DNA of 64,000 bases from Arcobacter sp. LC1 (GCA_021378565.1 JAACJU010000001.1:227458-291457), one strand, 5' to 3'. Shown: positions 1 through 9,923, counted from the stretch's first letter. Translations and numbers: made by a program. The notes: generated by a model from the letters alone, not told the origin.

Positions 1-200
1 TTTCTTATGATTTGAGATATTTCACTATTAGTTATATTTTTAGTTTTATATCTAGTGGCTAAATAGTTTTGCAAATCTTCTTTTATTAAAACTTCGTTTT
101 CATCTCTTTGCAAATCTGCACCACAAATATATTTATAACCCTCGTTTTCTAGCAATTCTATAAATACTTTTTCTAGCTTTTCTTCTGTGAATTTAGTCAT
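1..200 (-). CDS. hsdR: Type I restriction enzyme subunit HsdR, N-terminal fragment (cut by window edge)
   Basis: The first 66 codons are visible and the frame stays open to the window edge, so most of the protein lies outside. The N terminus (MTKFTEEKLEKVFIELLENE, then a segment with EVLIKEDLQNYL) resembles the start of type I R subunits, which cleave DNA after ATP-driven translocation. The ATG overlaps the TGA of the upstream ATPase gene by four bases (ATGA), so the two are probably translationally coupled. The hsdM and hsdS of this set lie about 3.7 kb upstream in the same operon. The nuclease and helicase domains cannot be checked here. Identification is by N-terminal resemblance and operon position. 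Confidence 0.8.
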   Translation of the reverse strand, partial: MTKFTEEKLEKVFIELLENEGYKYICGADLQRDENEVLIKEDLQNYLATRYKTKNITNSEISQIIR

Positions 201-2185
201 TTTATGTACATATCTTCATTATAATCATCAATTAAACCGATTGATAATTCATCATTTGGATCTTTGCTAAATTTTTTAATCACAAATCCTTTGTAATTTT
301 CCTCTATAAATGGAGGAACATCATTGTCTACTAGAATTATTTGACAACTTTTGTTTGCTTCCTCCATTCGAATTGATAATTGAATAATATATTCATAAAG
401 AGATCTATATTTTCCTGCACCTTCTATACCCTCCTGAAAGTCTTCATCTTTATCAGTTTCAGATAAATATTTTTGTTTTGTTTTTTGTAAATATTTTCCG
501 ACAGTATCAACCATCAAAAATCCAGGAAGATTTATATCGTCAGTTAAACCATATTCTAAAATATTTAATAAAAATCCAATCGATAAAATAGTTCTAATAC
601 CGCCAGAAGTAATTTCACTATATTGTTTATTTCTCAACATAGGTAAAAATGTTTTGATATCAATATTGATATCTACAAGATTTTTAACGCCAACAAATCT
701 TAAATATGAGCTTAAAATAATTTTTAAATCGTTTAAAACATTTTTTAACCTTGGTTGGTTTAGTTTTAATTTATCAAGTTTATTTTTAAAGTTTTTAATA
801 TCTTCATCTAATTTAAATATTTGTTTAATTAAATTATTTTCTTCATTTCTAATTTTTAAAGATTTCTCAATTTGCTGTTTTCTCTCGTGCAATATCGATT
901 GTTCTTTAATAATTTCATCTCTTTTTGCCAGATATGGTGAAATATGTTTTTGCAATTCATTGTCTATGCTTTCTTTAATCTGTTCTTGTTCTTGTTTTAA
1001 GTTCAAAAGTTCTTCTTCGCTATCTTTCAATAATTTCGTTTCTTTATCAATTAAATCAATTAGATCTTTCATTCGCCTATTTAATATTTTTTTTTCTGAA
1101 TTTAATTTCTTTGTATCATGAATTGAATAAGTTCCTATAAATTTATTTTCATCAATAATATTTTCACATAAAGGACAAATTGTAATAGCTGGGGAAACTT
1201 CACCAATTATTTTTTTTGCAGACAATATTCCTTCTATCTTTGAATTATCATCGTAATAATCATTAAATAATTTATTAAACATTTCAATATTTGTTATACT
1301 TTTTAATTTTTCATTTTGTTGATTTTTAATTTTATAGTTCAAAGTAACAAGATGTTCTTTCAAAGGTTTATATTTTTTTGAATCATTTGTAATTGAATCA
1401 TCAATATTTTTTATTTCTTTTTCTAATTTATTTATATTTGTATTTATATTTTCTAAAAATATTTTTATCCAATCTTCGGATTCAATCTCAATTGTTTCTA
1501 AGAATTCTCTAATATTAGAAATTTTATTATCTAAATGAGATCTAATAGATGATTTTTCAGATATTAATCGGTGTAATTCAGATATTTCTTCATCATTTAA
1601 ATTAAATATATATTTAAAAACTTCTTTTATCTTAGGATATAAAACATAATTTTGATTCCCTAAAAGATTTTTAATTCCCACATCATCCTGACTTAAATAG
1701 CAAAATTTAAATAAATCTCTAAAACTTAATCGTGCTAGTTTTGAATTATCTTTTGTAGGAGAGTTTTTAATTTTAATCTTTGGAAGGCTGAGAGAATCCA
1801 ATAAAAAATCAGAAAAAAAATTACCCTCCGAAGAATTATCGTAATTTGGTTTATATTTTTTAGGAAAAACAGTATTTATATTTTTATAATCAGCTGTAAA
1901 AATTTCGATATCTATTTTTGCATCAAAAATATCTCTTTTTATACAATAAATTTCATTATTTAAATTTAATTCCAATACAGCATATTTTACAGATTCTTCC
2001 AATTCAATATATTTATCTATTTTTTTTGAACCCAATAGATAACTAATCAATTCAAGAATACTTGATTTTCCGCTATCTTCCTCTCCATAAATTATATTTA
2101 CACCAGGATAAAATTTAATTTCATAATTTTTTCTATACCCAACTAGGATTAATTTATTTATTACAAATTTTATTGATGAACTCAT
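197..2185 (-). CDS. SMC/RecF-like ABC ATPase, probable ATPase of an ABC three-component system
   Basis: A 662-residue protein with an N-terminal AAA/ABC fold: a P-loop at about residues 34-42 (GEEDSGKSS), long coiled-coil stretches from roughly 200 to 500, and in the middle a CPLC segment followed by hydrophilic helices, recalling the zinc hook of Rad50-like proteins although only one CxxC is obvious. The C-terminal part has a signature-like TSGGIRTILSIGF segment and a Walker-B-like FLMVDTVGKY. It starts two bases after the preceding small gene and its stop overlaps the hsdR start. With the small protein and hydrolase upstream it fits the ABC-3C layout (ATPase, middle component, effector). 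The family is assigned from architecture and context, not a search. Confidence 0.7.
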   Translation of the reverse strand: MSSSIKFVINKLILVGYRKNYEIKFYPGVNIIYGEEDSGKSSILELISYLLGSKKIDKYIELEESVKYAVLELNLNNEIYCIKRDIFDAKIDIEIFTADYKNINTVFPKKYKPNYDNSSEGNFFSDFLLDSLSLPKIKIKNSPTKDNSKLARLSFRDLFKFCYLSQDDVGIKNLLGNQNYVLYPKIKEVFKYIFNLNDEEISELHRLISEKSSIRSHLDNKISNIREFLETIEIESEDWIKIFLENINTNINKLEKEIKNIDDSITNDSKKYKPLKEHLVTLNYKIKNQQNEKLKSITNIEMFNKLFNDYYDDNSKIEGILSAKKIIGEVSPAITICPLCENIIDENKFIGTYSIHDTKKLNSEKKILNRRMKDLIDLIDKETKLLKDSEEELLNLKQEQEQIKESIDNELQKHISPYLAKRDEIIKEQSILHERKQQIEKSLKIRNEENNLIKQIFKLDEDIKNFKNKLDKLKLNQPRLKNVLNDLKIILSSYLRFVGVKNLVDINIDIKTFLPMLRNKQYSEITSGGIRTILSIGFLLNILEYGLTDDINLPGFLMVDTVGKYLQKTKQKYLSETDKDEDFQEGIEGAGKYRSLYEYIIQLSIRMEEANKSCQIILVDNDVPPFIEENYKGFVIKKFSKDPNDELSIGLIDDYNEDMYIK

Positions 2186-2187
2186 AT

Positions 2188-2697
2188 TTAGAACCTTTCA
2201 CTTAGAATATTTCTTATTGTTAAATTAATTTTAGATACTGGAATAGAATTAATTTGTTCTATTTTTTCAATAAAAATTATTACTCTATTAAGATATTTAT
2301 CTTCAAAATTAATATAGTTTTCTGCCTTATTAGTTGGAATAAAAACAAAACCAATTTTCTCATCATATTTTACTTTAATAAAACTATTAGCAAGAAGTAT
2401 TTGAATATAATACTTTAAAATCTTGTTTCTACACAAAGTTTCACTATCATTTCTATCTGCTTTAAAAGATAATACTTCATAACTTTTTAACAAAAAATTA
2501 TTTTTAGATAACCTAATCAACACCTTATGTAGAATATGAGGATTTTTTACTAGATAAATATAAATATTTAGTCTTTCAATATCAATAATATTTTTACCTC
2601 TTGATGTTGTATGTAGATGATAAATCACTAAAAGTACAAGTAATAAATTTAATTCCCAATCATTCTCAGGGATAACAAATGGTAAATTTTTATACAT
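2188..2697 (-). CDS. Small protein, probable ABC-3C middle component
   Basis: A 169-residue protein with no signal peptide or clear membrane segment. Its N-terminal half is rich in leucine and isoleucine helices (ELNLLLVLLVIYHLH) and a winged-helix-like pattern could be present. I do not recognise a catalytic motif. It lies four bases after the hydrolase gene and two bases before the ATPase gene, where ABC three-component conflict systems place their 'middle component', a small protein thought to couple ATPase and effector. That assignment rests mainly on position and size. Confidence 0.5.
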   Translation of the reverse strand: MYKNLPFVIPENDWELNLLLVLLVIYHLHTTSRGKNIIDIERLNIYIYLVKNPHILHKVLIRLSKNNFLLKSYEVLSFKADRNDSETLCRNKILKYYIQILLANSFIKVKYDEKIGFVFIPTNKAENYINFEDKYLNRVIIFIEKIEQINSIPVSKINLTIRNILSERF

Positions 2698-2701
2698 GAA
2701 C

Positions 2702-3901
2702 CTAACCTTTATATTTATTTAACTCATCTTTTGAATATTTTTTTTCATTCCAGAAAATATCTTTTTCTAAATCATTTGCCAATAAATGAATCATACCTTT
2801 TTTATGAAGACCATTAATTCTAGATAACTTCGTAGTTAAAAACTTTTCGTCTTCCTCAATAATTTTTTTATGAACTTCATTTACTAATTCATCTGATGTT
2901 AAAATTTTTTTATTTATTAAATCACCATATAAATTTTTATATAAACTTTCAATTTTTGCATATAACTCTTTCAATATTGTTACATCTTTTGAAGACGTAA
3001 AAATTTTTCTTGCTTCTTCTGAATAATAAAAATGTTTTTTTGAGTCGGTAATAAAATTAACACGCACATCTGCAATCATAAGTTTCAAAACGAAATACTC
3101 ATCGTCATATTCTTCCGCTAAAATTTTATCGTAATCAATATCACTCACCTTCCTATTTTTCAAAAAATCTTTTAAAAATTTTATAGTACTGATTATTACT
3201 ATGCTCTTTTCATCTTTTGGTTGAGCAATGCTTCTGTGATTTTCATCAATATATATTTTATCACTCTTAGCTGTTCCTGGGGGGAATGCACTATTAACGG
3301 AAACTGTCCCTTCATATGAAGCAATGAAATACTTAGTGATGGGTAAATTTGAAGCACCAAGCCAGTTATCTATTAATTTCATTGCTTCTATGCTAAATGG
3401 CTTTAAGTCTTTTATTTGAATGTTAGGACTAATAAAGCTTCCATATATTGCCAAATCAGAACCTAAATGAGGAACCGCTAAAGACAAAAATAATCCCACT
3501 TTAGAACTGCCAATATACTCATAATCAAGAATAACTTTTTTCCCTATAAGCCCTCCCATGCTATGAGCAATAATGACAATATTTTCATAATCTATTAATA
3601 CATTATCAATTCTTGTTTTTAATAAATTAGCAATTTCTTTAATCGATAAATTTTTTTCAGTTGATTTAGATTTTTTAAACAATGAGAATAATGCTGAAAA
3701 ATTTTGTTTCAAATTTAAAAAATTACTATAATATTCAAAATAAGCAATGTCATAATTATCTTTTATTGTTTTATCTTTTAAAAGTAAATCTGGAAACGTA
3801 TTTTTTGTACTTTCATTTTTCCATGTCTCATTGCTTCCCATTAAACCATGAATAAATAATATCAAATTTTTATTATTATTTTTTTGTACAAAGTCAATCA
3901 T
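2702..3901 (-). CDS. Alpha/beta hydrolase (lipase-like), probable ABC-3C effector
   Basis: A 399-residue protein. Residues about 10-20 contain the oxyanion-hole-like FIHGLMG, and near residue 113 is the nucleophile elbow AHSMGG (GxSxG type). Near 222 is ENHRSIAQP, a position typical of the catalytic histidine in PGAP1/lipase-like serine esterases. No signal peptide is visible, so it should act in the cytosol. The last 130 residues are charged helices unrelated to the hydrolase fold and could be the docking domain that ABC-3C effectors use. It begins two bases after hsdS. A phospholipase-type membrane attack is a reasonable inference; the substrate is unknown. Confidence 0.68.
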   Translation of the reverse strand: MIDFVQKNNNKNLILFIHGLMGSNETWKNESTKNTFPDLLLKDKTIKDNYDIAYFEYYSNFLNLKQNFSALFSLFKKSKSTEKNLSIKEIANLLKTRIDNVLIDYENIVIIAHSMGGLIGKKVILDYEYIGSSKVGLFLSLAVPHLGSDLAIYGSFISPNIQIKDLKPFSIEAMKLIDNWLGASNLPITKYFIASYEGTVSVNSAFPPGTAKSDKIYIDENHRSIAQPKDEKSIVIISTIKFLKDFLKNRKVSDIDYDKILAEEYDDEYFVLKLMIADVRVNFITDSKKHFYYSEEARKIFTSSKDVTILKELYAKIESLYKNLYGDLINKKILTSDELVNEVHKKIIEEDEKFLTTKLSRINGLHKKGMIHLLANDLEKDIFWNEKKYSKDELNKYKG

Positions 3902-3903
3902 TT

Positions 3904-5031
3904 CTAATCCTTTATTATCACCATTTTTGAAAGTAATGTTTCTTTCAAAACTCCAAGATTTTTATTTTCTTTTGCCTTTATATCTATCATCTCAAATATG
4001 GGTTTTGCTATCTTATCAAACCCATCCATTCTGCCCATATTTACCGATATTTTATAATCTTTCAAATAATCGCTGTGAACTCTTTGCCTCCCAGAAGAGC
4101 CAATCATACTATTTATAGCATAAATTCGAAATGATGCTTCTCTTGCTAAGCAGTATACCCAATAAGGGCTAATTTCTTTTTTAGCTCTCATAATAATAAA
4201 TTCAGTTGAACCAAAAGCAATTTCTTCATTTTCAAGTCCACTAGCAAAAGCTGTTTTACCATTTTCCAAACAAGGTGTAATTCTTGCCAATAGAATATCA
4301 TTATTTTTAAATTTTGATCCACTAGTATATGGTTTTTTTGATGTATTTCTTAAACTCATATCGTGCTCTTTTATATCAGCCATTTCAACATAGCTTGTTA
4401 GTTGTTCTTTTTTTATTGTATGTCTTGGGTTGAATTCAACATATTCATCTAATTTATTTATTCCAATAGATTCAAAATCTACAAACCACTCTTTATAAAT
4501 ACTTTGTGCTGTGTATTCTAGTTTTTTATTTAACTCTTCATTTAGTTTTATTCTATCTGTGATAGTTTTGTATTCTTTGACTATTTCTTTTTGTTTTTCT
4601 AGTGATGGAATAGGAAGTTCAACTTCGCACATTTCTTCCCAAGCAAAAGCTTCCCTTGTACTGCCATGAGATTTATATCTAGCATATCTATCAAATTCAG
4701 TTCTTCTAAACCACATCATCAAATATTCAGGCAACAATTCATCTTCATCAAGAATTTTAAAAACAGTGTACGAAGTTGAAACAATAACTTCTTTTTCTTC
4801 TAAAAGTGCTATTGATATTTTATCCCCATTTCTTGAAGTGATAGAACCATAAGTAAATTGATTTTTCTTTACTATTTTATACTTAGACATATCAGTTCCA
4901 ATAATATTTGCAATGGAAGGAATAAATTTTTTATAAATACTCACACCTAAAAGTTTTTTAACTTGCAAATCAATATTTTTAATACTTACTTGCTGTATGT
5001 ATGAACCAAGTTTTTTATAATTTGATTTCAT
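3904..5031 (-). CDS. hsdS: Type I restriction-modification specificity subunit HsdS
   Basis: About 375 residues with two target-recognition half-domains separated by a helical spacer (IPSLEKQKEIVKEYKTI, then LNEELNKKLEYTAQSIYKEW near the middle), the usual HsdS layout that positions HsdM on a bipartite target. An in-frame ATG exists at 5088, but I chose the ATG at 5031: its product begins MKSNYKKLGSYI, as HsdS proteins normally do, and it leaves a 17-base overlap with hsdM instead of 74. The second recognition domain ends with a conserved helix. The hydrolase gene follows after two bases. The target sequence cannot be inferred. Confidence 0.87.
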   Translation of the reverse strand: MKSNYKKLGSYIQQVSIKNIDLQVKKLLGVSIYKKFIPSIANIIGTDMSKYKIVKKNQFTYGSITSRNGDKISIALLEEKEVIVSTSYTVFKILDEDELLPEYLMMWFRRTEFDRYARYKSHGSTREAFAWEEMCEVELPIPSLEKQKEIVKEYKTITDRIKLNEELNKKLEYTAQSIYKEWFVDFESIGINKLDEYVEFNPRHTIKKEQLTSYVEMADIKEHDMSLRNTSKKPYTSGSKFKNNDILLARITPCLENGKTAFASGLENEEIAFGSTEFIIMRAKKEISPYWVYCLAREASFRIYAINSMIGSSGRQRVHSDYLKDYKISVNMGRMDGFDKIAKPIFEMIDIKAKENKNLGVLKETLLSKMVIIKD

Positions 5032-6577
5032 AGCCCAATTCTTTAAATACAGATAATAATTCTTTTTTGGATTTTTCTTCATCTTCAAGCAAGATTTTAA
5101 ATTCTTCTTGCAAAGTCTTCATCTTTGTATCAAAATCAATATTTTCATCTTTATTTATAAATTCTATATATTTACTAGGAACTAGGGAATAATCTTTTGA
5201 TACTACTTCATCTTTTAAAGCGCTGTAGCAGTATTCAGGAATATCTTTATATTCTTCTTTTTTACTTTGCCAAGTGTGATATATAGATGAAATTTCATAA
5301 ATTCTTTCATCATCAAATTGAGTATATTTTTTATCAAATGGCACGCCTTTTTGCCTTAAATCCATAAACAAAATCTCTTCTTTTCTTTCTCTGTGATTTT
5401 TCATTACTTCATTTTGCTCAAAAGTTCTTTGCCCTTTGTTTGCATTTAGTATCCATAGCGTCACGCTAATATCAGTAGTATAAAATAAATTTCTAGGAAG
5501 TATCAAAATAGCCTCAACTAAATCATTTTTTATAAGTTGCTTTCGTATCTTATATTCTTCCCCTCCTCCACTTAATGCACCATTTGCAAGGATAAATCCA
5601 GCTACGCCATTTTGAGATAATTTTGACACCATATTTAGTATCCATCCATAGTTTGCATTTGATTTAGGAGGCACTTCGTACCCTGCCCATCTTGGATCAT
5701 CAACTAGCTCATTTATTTCTCGCCAATCTTTTTGGTTAAATGGAGGGTTTGCCATGATAAAATCAGCTTTTAAGTCCTTGTGTTGGTCTTTTCCAAAAGT
5801 ATCAGCAGGAACTTCGCCAAGATTAGCAGATATTCCTCTAATAGCTAGATTCATTTTGGCTAACTTATAAGTAGTCGCTGTGTATTCTTGTCCGTAGATT
5901 GATACATCTTTTTTGTTTCCTTTATGTGCATCTATAAACTTCATAGATTGTACAAACATTCCGCCACTTCCACAAGCTGGATCATAAATCTTGCCTTTGT
6001 ATGGCTCAATCATATTTGCTATTAGATTTACTATTGATTTAGGAGTATAAAATTCGCCTTTTCCTTTGCCCTCCGCTATTGCAAATTTGCCTAAAAAATA
6101 CTCATAAACTCGCCCTACTATATCGTGGCTTTTATCAGCTATTGTATCTATGTTGTTTATAGTATCTATCAAAGAAGAAAGTTTGCTTGAGTCAAGTCTA
6201 AATCTTGAAAAATAGTTATCAGGTAAAGCGCCTTTTAAAGATGGATTATTTTTTTCAACAGTTGATAGTGCCGTATCAACTTTAAGTGCAATATCATCTT
6301 GCTTTGAGTGATTTTTTATATATGACCATCTTGATATCTCAGGCAAATAAAAAACATTATTCATAGTATAAAACTCTGTCATTTCAAGGAATTGTTCTTT
6401 TCCTTGTGCTATAAGTTCTGCTCTCCGCTCTTCATAAGTATCGCTAACAAATTTTAAAAATATAAGACTTAAAACAATATGCTTATATTCAGATGATTCA
6501 ACAGTTCCTCTTAGTTTATTTGCACTTTCCCAAAGAGTCTCTTCCATTGATTTTTGTTTTTTGTTCGTTTTTGCCAT
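5015..6577 (-). CDS. hsdM: Type I restriction-modification DNA methyltransferase HsdM
   Basis: A 520-residue N6-adenine methyltransferase. The N-terminal helical domain (MEETLWESANKLRGTVESSE and a region with KFVSDTYEERR) is followed by GEFYTPKSIVNLI, the AdoMet-binding motif DPACGSGGMF near residue 200 and the catalytic NPPF near 277. It methylates the host DNA recognised through HsdS. It is the first gene of the operon hsdM-hsdS-hydrolase-middle protein-ATPase-hsdR, so its upstream region (6578-6760) should carry the operon promoter. The protein looks complete, with no missing motif. Confidence 0.93.
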   Translation of the reverse strand: MAKTNKKQKSMEETLWESANKLRGTVESSEYKHIVLSLIFLKFVSDTYEERRAELIAQGKEQFLEMTEFYTMNNVFYLPEISRWSYIKNHSKQDDIALKVDTALSTVEKNNPSLKGALPDNYFSRFRLDSSKLSSLIDTINNIDTIADKSHDIVGRVYEYFLGKFAIAEGKGKGEFYTPKSIVNLIANMIEPYKGKIYDPACGSGGMFVQSMKFIDAHKGNKKDVSIYGQEYTATTYKLAKMNLAIRGISANLGEVPADTFGKDQHKDLKADFIMANPPFNQKDWREINELVDDPRWAGYEVPPKSNANYGWILNMVSKLSQNGVAGFILANGALSGGGEEYKIRKQLIKNDLVEAILILPRNLFYTTDISVTLWILNANKGQRTFEQNEVMKNHRERKEEILFMDLRQKGVPFDKKYTQFDDERIYEISSIYHTWQSKKEEYKDIPEYCYSALKDEVVSKDYSLVPSKYIEFINKDENIDFDTKMKTLQEEFKILLEDEEKSKKELLSVFKELGYEIKL

Positions 6578-6765
6578 TTATTAGCCATCCTAAATAAGTA
6601 TTTAATTATTTTATCTAAATAGAGTTTAATATTTTTAACTTGAGAAAAAATAATTAGGTTTTATTTAGTTTTGAAGATAAGAATACGTAGCTCTCAATAC
6701 TGTCTATCTGCTTAGCAACAATTCATTTTTACATCCATAGGCAAATCAAAAGGTAAGAATAGTCA

Positions 6766-6783
6766 AAAAGGAATACACCTTTT
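6766..6783 (-). terminator. Probable intrinsic terminator after dctM
   Basis: Read on the minus strand, AAAAGG and CCTTTT form a six-pair stem around a six-base loop, followed by a T-run. It starts 15 bases after the dctM stop. The stem is short and AT-rich. It also lies upstream of hsdM, so it would separate the TRAP operon from the RM operon, which runs the same way. Confidence 0.45.
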
Positions 6784-6797
6784 AATATGCCAACAAA

Positions 6798-8102
6798 CTA
6801 CACGTGAATACTTGTCAACAAATGAGGCAAGAAAAGTGTTAACTGTGGAAATATGATAAATAAAATCAAGCACACGACTAGCACCAATATGATAGGCCAT
6901 ACCGCTTTGTACATAGCTTCTGGTTTTATATCTGTTACGCCTGAGAGCACAAAAAGGTTGAGTCCAACTGGTGGTGAAATCAAGGCAATTTCAATATTAA
7001 GTACCAAAATAATACCATAATGTACTGGATCGATTCCTAAATGCATTGCAATTGGTGCTAAAATAGGAGTTGTTAGAACATTTAACGCAACGCCCTCCAT
7101 AAACATTCCAAGAAGATACATTATTACACTAATTATGATTAAAAATTCAAATTGAGACAATGACGCTTGATTGACTACACTTAAAATAGTATTAGTAAAA
7201 CCTGTAAGTACCAAAATATGTTGAAATAAAATTGCACCAGCAATAATAATAAAGATTGAAACCGTAACTTTAGTTGCACGATCAATGATACGAAAAATAT
7301 TTTTCATATTAATTGTTCTATAAATAAATAAACCAATAAAAGCTGAGTAAAATGCGCTAATTGTTCCTATTTCCGTAGCAGTAAATTTTCCAGTATAAAA
7401 ACCAAATAAAACAATAATAGGAAAAAATAAAAGTGGAATTGAATTTCTAAGTAAAATAAAAATATTATGCCAACTTATTTCATCATGTTTAACTCCGTAA
7501 TGATTTTTATGAGCGATAATAATCGTATAACTAATAAGTGCAATTCCTATGATAATTCCTGGTATAATACCGCCATAAAACAGCTGTCCGATTGAGGTAT
7601 TAGACAATGTGCCATAAATAATCATTGCAATGCTTGGAGGTATCATTATGGCTAGACCGCCAGATGCTGCAATCAAAGATGCTGCAAAACCTCTATCATA
7701 ACCCTCTTTTGCCATGCCATCAGTACCAATCTTACCAAGAGCTGCCGCGGTGGCTGCGCTAGAACCTTGGATTGAAGAAAGCATCATGCTTACAAAAATC
7801 GTAACAACCCCAACGCCTCCAGGGATTCGCTTAAGAGCAACTGAAGCTAAAGAAAACAATAAATCTATCACTTTTCCTCCAGATAAAAGCTCAGCTGATA
7901 AGATAAAAAATGGGATTGCTAGAAAAGTAAAATGATTAAGTGAAAAATAAAGAGTAGTTGGAATTTCTTGAAAAAATCCATAATTTCTAGTCACAAGCAA
8001 TTCTAAAATACTTGAAAGGATAAGTGAGAAACCTACAGGAATACTCAATGCCATAAAAAATATTAGAAAAACAAACGGTAATAATGTCATCATGATTTCC
8101 AT
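6798..8102 (-). CDS. dctM: TRAP transporter large permease subunit DctM
   Basis: A 434-residue polytopic membrane protein with about 12 hydrophobic segments and family hallmarks: SSIQGSSAATAAALGKIGT near residue 120, GGLAIMIPPSIAMIIYG near 148 and LVLNIEIALISPPVGLNLFVLSG near 375. It is the Na+-coupled transport subunit of a tripartite ATP-independent periplasmic transporter for organic anions. The start lies four bases after dctQ, and dctP is upstream. The substrate is not evident; the neighbouring Tct-like two-component system suggests a carboxylate. Confidence 0.92.
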   Translation of the reverse strand: MEIMMTLLPFVFLIFFMALSIPVGFSLILSSILELLVTRNYGFFQEIPTTLYFSLNHFTFLAIPFFILSAELLSGGKVIDLLFSLASVALKRIPGGVGVVTIFVSMMLSSIQGSSAATAAALGKIGTDGMAKEGYDRGFAASLIAASGGLAIMIPPSIAMIIYGTLSNTSIGQLFYGGIIPGIIIGIALISYTIIIAHKNHYGVKHDEISWHNIFILLRNSIPLLFFPIIVLFGFYTGKFTATEIGTISAFYSAFIGLFIYRTINMKNIFRIIDRATKVTVSIFIIIAGAILFQHILVLTGFTNTILSVVNQASLSQFEFLIIISVIMYLLGMFMEGVALNVLTTPILAPIAMHLGIDPVHYGIILVLNIEIALISPPVGLNLFVLSGVTDIKPEAMYKAVWPIILVLVVCLILFIIFPQLTLFLPHLLTSIHV

Positions 8103-8106
8103 AATA

Positions 8107-8640
8107 CTAAACTCCTTGCTTGTGCGAAGAAAAATAAATATCGATAGTATCTATCAAAAGATGAACACACCATATAAACATACTTATTGGTAAAATTAAG
8201 AATACAATATATAAGGGTGTATTAAACATCTCATAGAGTTTATCACCTGTTTTAACAAATAATTCTGTAGCGATAATGCTATAGTGTATGATAAATATAA
8301 ACATAAAAAGCAATATAATATTAACTAAGATTAAAATTCCTTTTTGAAATCGTTGTGGAAACATTTTCGAAAAGAAATCAGTATTTATATGACTCTTAGA
8401 AGCAAAATTTGCACCAACTCCTATAAATATAGCCCAGCTTACAAGTGCAATAGACAAATCCACTGCCCAATCAGCAGTACTATATCCAGAATTTCGGACA
8501 ATTATAGTATATAAAGATATGCAAGAAGCAATCACTATCATAAAACTAGAAATTCTTAGCTCCACGCTCGCTATCGCGTGATTTAGTCTCAACATTTTGC
8601 TTAAAGTAGAATTTTTAACATCTTTTTGGCTTGCATTCAT
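8107..8640 (-). CDS. dctQ: TRAP transporter small permease subunit DctQ
   Basis: A 177-residue inner-membrane protein with four hydrophobic segments, at roughly 33-55, 70-90, 107-127 and 145-165. It is the small membrane subunit that pairs with DctM in TRAP transporters. The conserved ASKSHINTDFFSKMFP around residue 82 fits the family (usually xHIxVDxL). It sits between dctP (73-base gap) and dctM (4-base gap) on one transcript. Confidence 0.87.
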   Translation of the reverse strand: MNASQKDVKNSTLSKMLRLNHAIASVELRISSFMIVIASCISLYTIIVRNSGYSTADWAVDLSIALVSWAIFIGVGANFASKSHINTDFFSKMFPQRFQKGILILVNIILLFMFIFIIHYSIIATELFVKTGDKLYEMFNTPLYIVFLILPISMFIWCVHLLIDTIDIYFSSHKQGV

Positions 8641-8713
8641 AATTATAATTCCTATTATAGTTTTGTAAAGTTATCTTGGCTAAAAATGATTTTCAGCCAA
8701 GTTAACGTAAATA

Positions 8714-9694
8714 TTATTTTCCAGAAATAATACTATTTATAGTTTTTTTACCAAATTTTTTCTTCAAATTATTATAAAGTGGCATTATTTTTGAGTGTAT
8801 TGTTTTTAACTCATTTTTTGTAAGTTCGTGATAATGAACACCTTTTTTAGTAAGTTCTGCAACAGCTTTATCTTTATTGTGCCAAGCATGATAGTTATAC
8901 TCTAGAGCTGATTGTTTTGCTGCTGTAGTGATTATGTGTCTATCTAAGGTATCCAAAGACTTCCATAATTTTTCAGAAGTTACCCAAACATATGCACCAC
9001 GACCTGGCCAAAGTGTAACATAAGGCATAACCTCATATAAATGTTGTGCTTTATATGCGCTTAAAGTTGTATACACTGCATTGATAACATTTTGTTGCGC
9101 AGCAGAATAAACTTCGCTAAGTGACATCTTTGTAGTTGAAGCGCCTAATAATCTTAGTGAAGCTTCTACCAATTTATGCCCAGAGGTACGAACTACTAAT
9201 CCTTTAAAATCAGCTGGAGTTGCAAGAAGTCTGCTTTTAGTTGCTATAATCATTGGACCTTCATCTGAGAAAGTGATGCCATGCATATTGCTTTTTTTGA
9301 GCCTTTTTAGCATTTTCTTACCCACTTTTCCATAAAGAAAATTGTAGTATTTTTGGCTATTGTTAAAAACAAATGGAATTTCTACAAGATTAAATATTTT
9401 ATCATAAGCCAAATATGCACCACTTGGAGCTTCCATCATCTGAACAGAACCCTGTGTCAATGCTCTTAATCCTGATGAAGTATTATATAATTGATTTCCA
9501 GGATAGAGAGAAACTTTAATTCTCCCATTTGAAAATTTACTGACTTGATCAACATAACTTTTCAGCATCAAAGTTCTCGCATTCGTTGGTGCTATTTTGA
9601 GTGGAAATGTAATCTTGGTTTTAGAGGCATAACTTGCACTCATTAAACAACATATTGATATTGCAACTATTGCAACTGACTTAAAAAGTTTCAT
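8714..9694 (-). CDS. dctP: TRAP transporter periplasmic solute-binding protein DctP
   Basis: A 326-residue secreted protein with a signal peptide of about 23 residues ending ASYA. The mature protein has the TRAP receptor fold pattern, including RIKVSLYPGNQL near residue 58 and ADFKGLVVRTSG near 161, whose arginine is the expected carboxylate ligand. It delivers substrate to DctQM. The conserved arginine supports an organic acid substrate, but I cannot tell which. It is the first gene of the operon, with a 255-base divergent promoter region shared with the two-component regulator. Confidence 0.9.
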   Translation of the reverse strand: MKLFKSVAIVAISICCLMSASYASKTKITFPLKIAPTNARTLMLKSYVDQVSKFSNGRIKVSLYPGNQLYNTSSGLRALTQGSVQMMEAPSGAYLAYDKIFNLVEIPFVFNNSQKYYNFLYGKVGKKMLKRLKKSNMHGITFSDEGPMIIATKSRLLATPADFKGLVVRTSGHKLVEASLRLLGASTTKMSLSEVYSAAQQNVINAVYTTLSAYKAQHLYEVMPYVTLWPGRGAYVWVTSEKLWKSLDTLDRHIITTAAKQSALEYNYHAWHNKDKAVAELTKKGVHYHELTKNELKTIHSKIMPLYNNLKKKFGKKTINSIISGK

Positions 9695-9923
9695 CTCAAT
9701 TCTCCTTTGAATTTTGCTTAAGAAACACTGTTTTGCATATTTGAATTTTAATTTTGATTAATCCTTTTAGAATTAATAACTTAAATTATTAATCTCAAAT
9801 ACAAAGCTATTTGTTATCTTGAAATATCGTAGCATTGAAATCTTTCATTAAACTTGCATTTTTTGTCTCACTTCCAAAATCTCAAATATGCAGTAAAATA
9901 GTAACATACAGCAAAATATATCT

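Noticed and set aside
654-1121. Plus-strand 155-codon open frame over the SMC-like ATPase
   Set aside because: Mirror of coiled-coil, lysine-rich coding sequence on the other strand.
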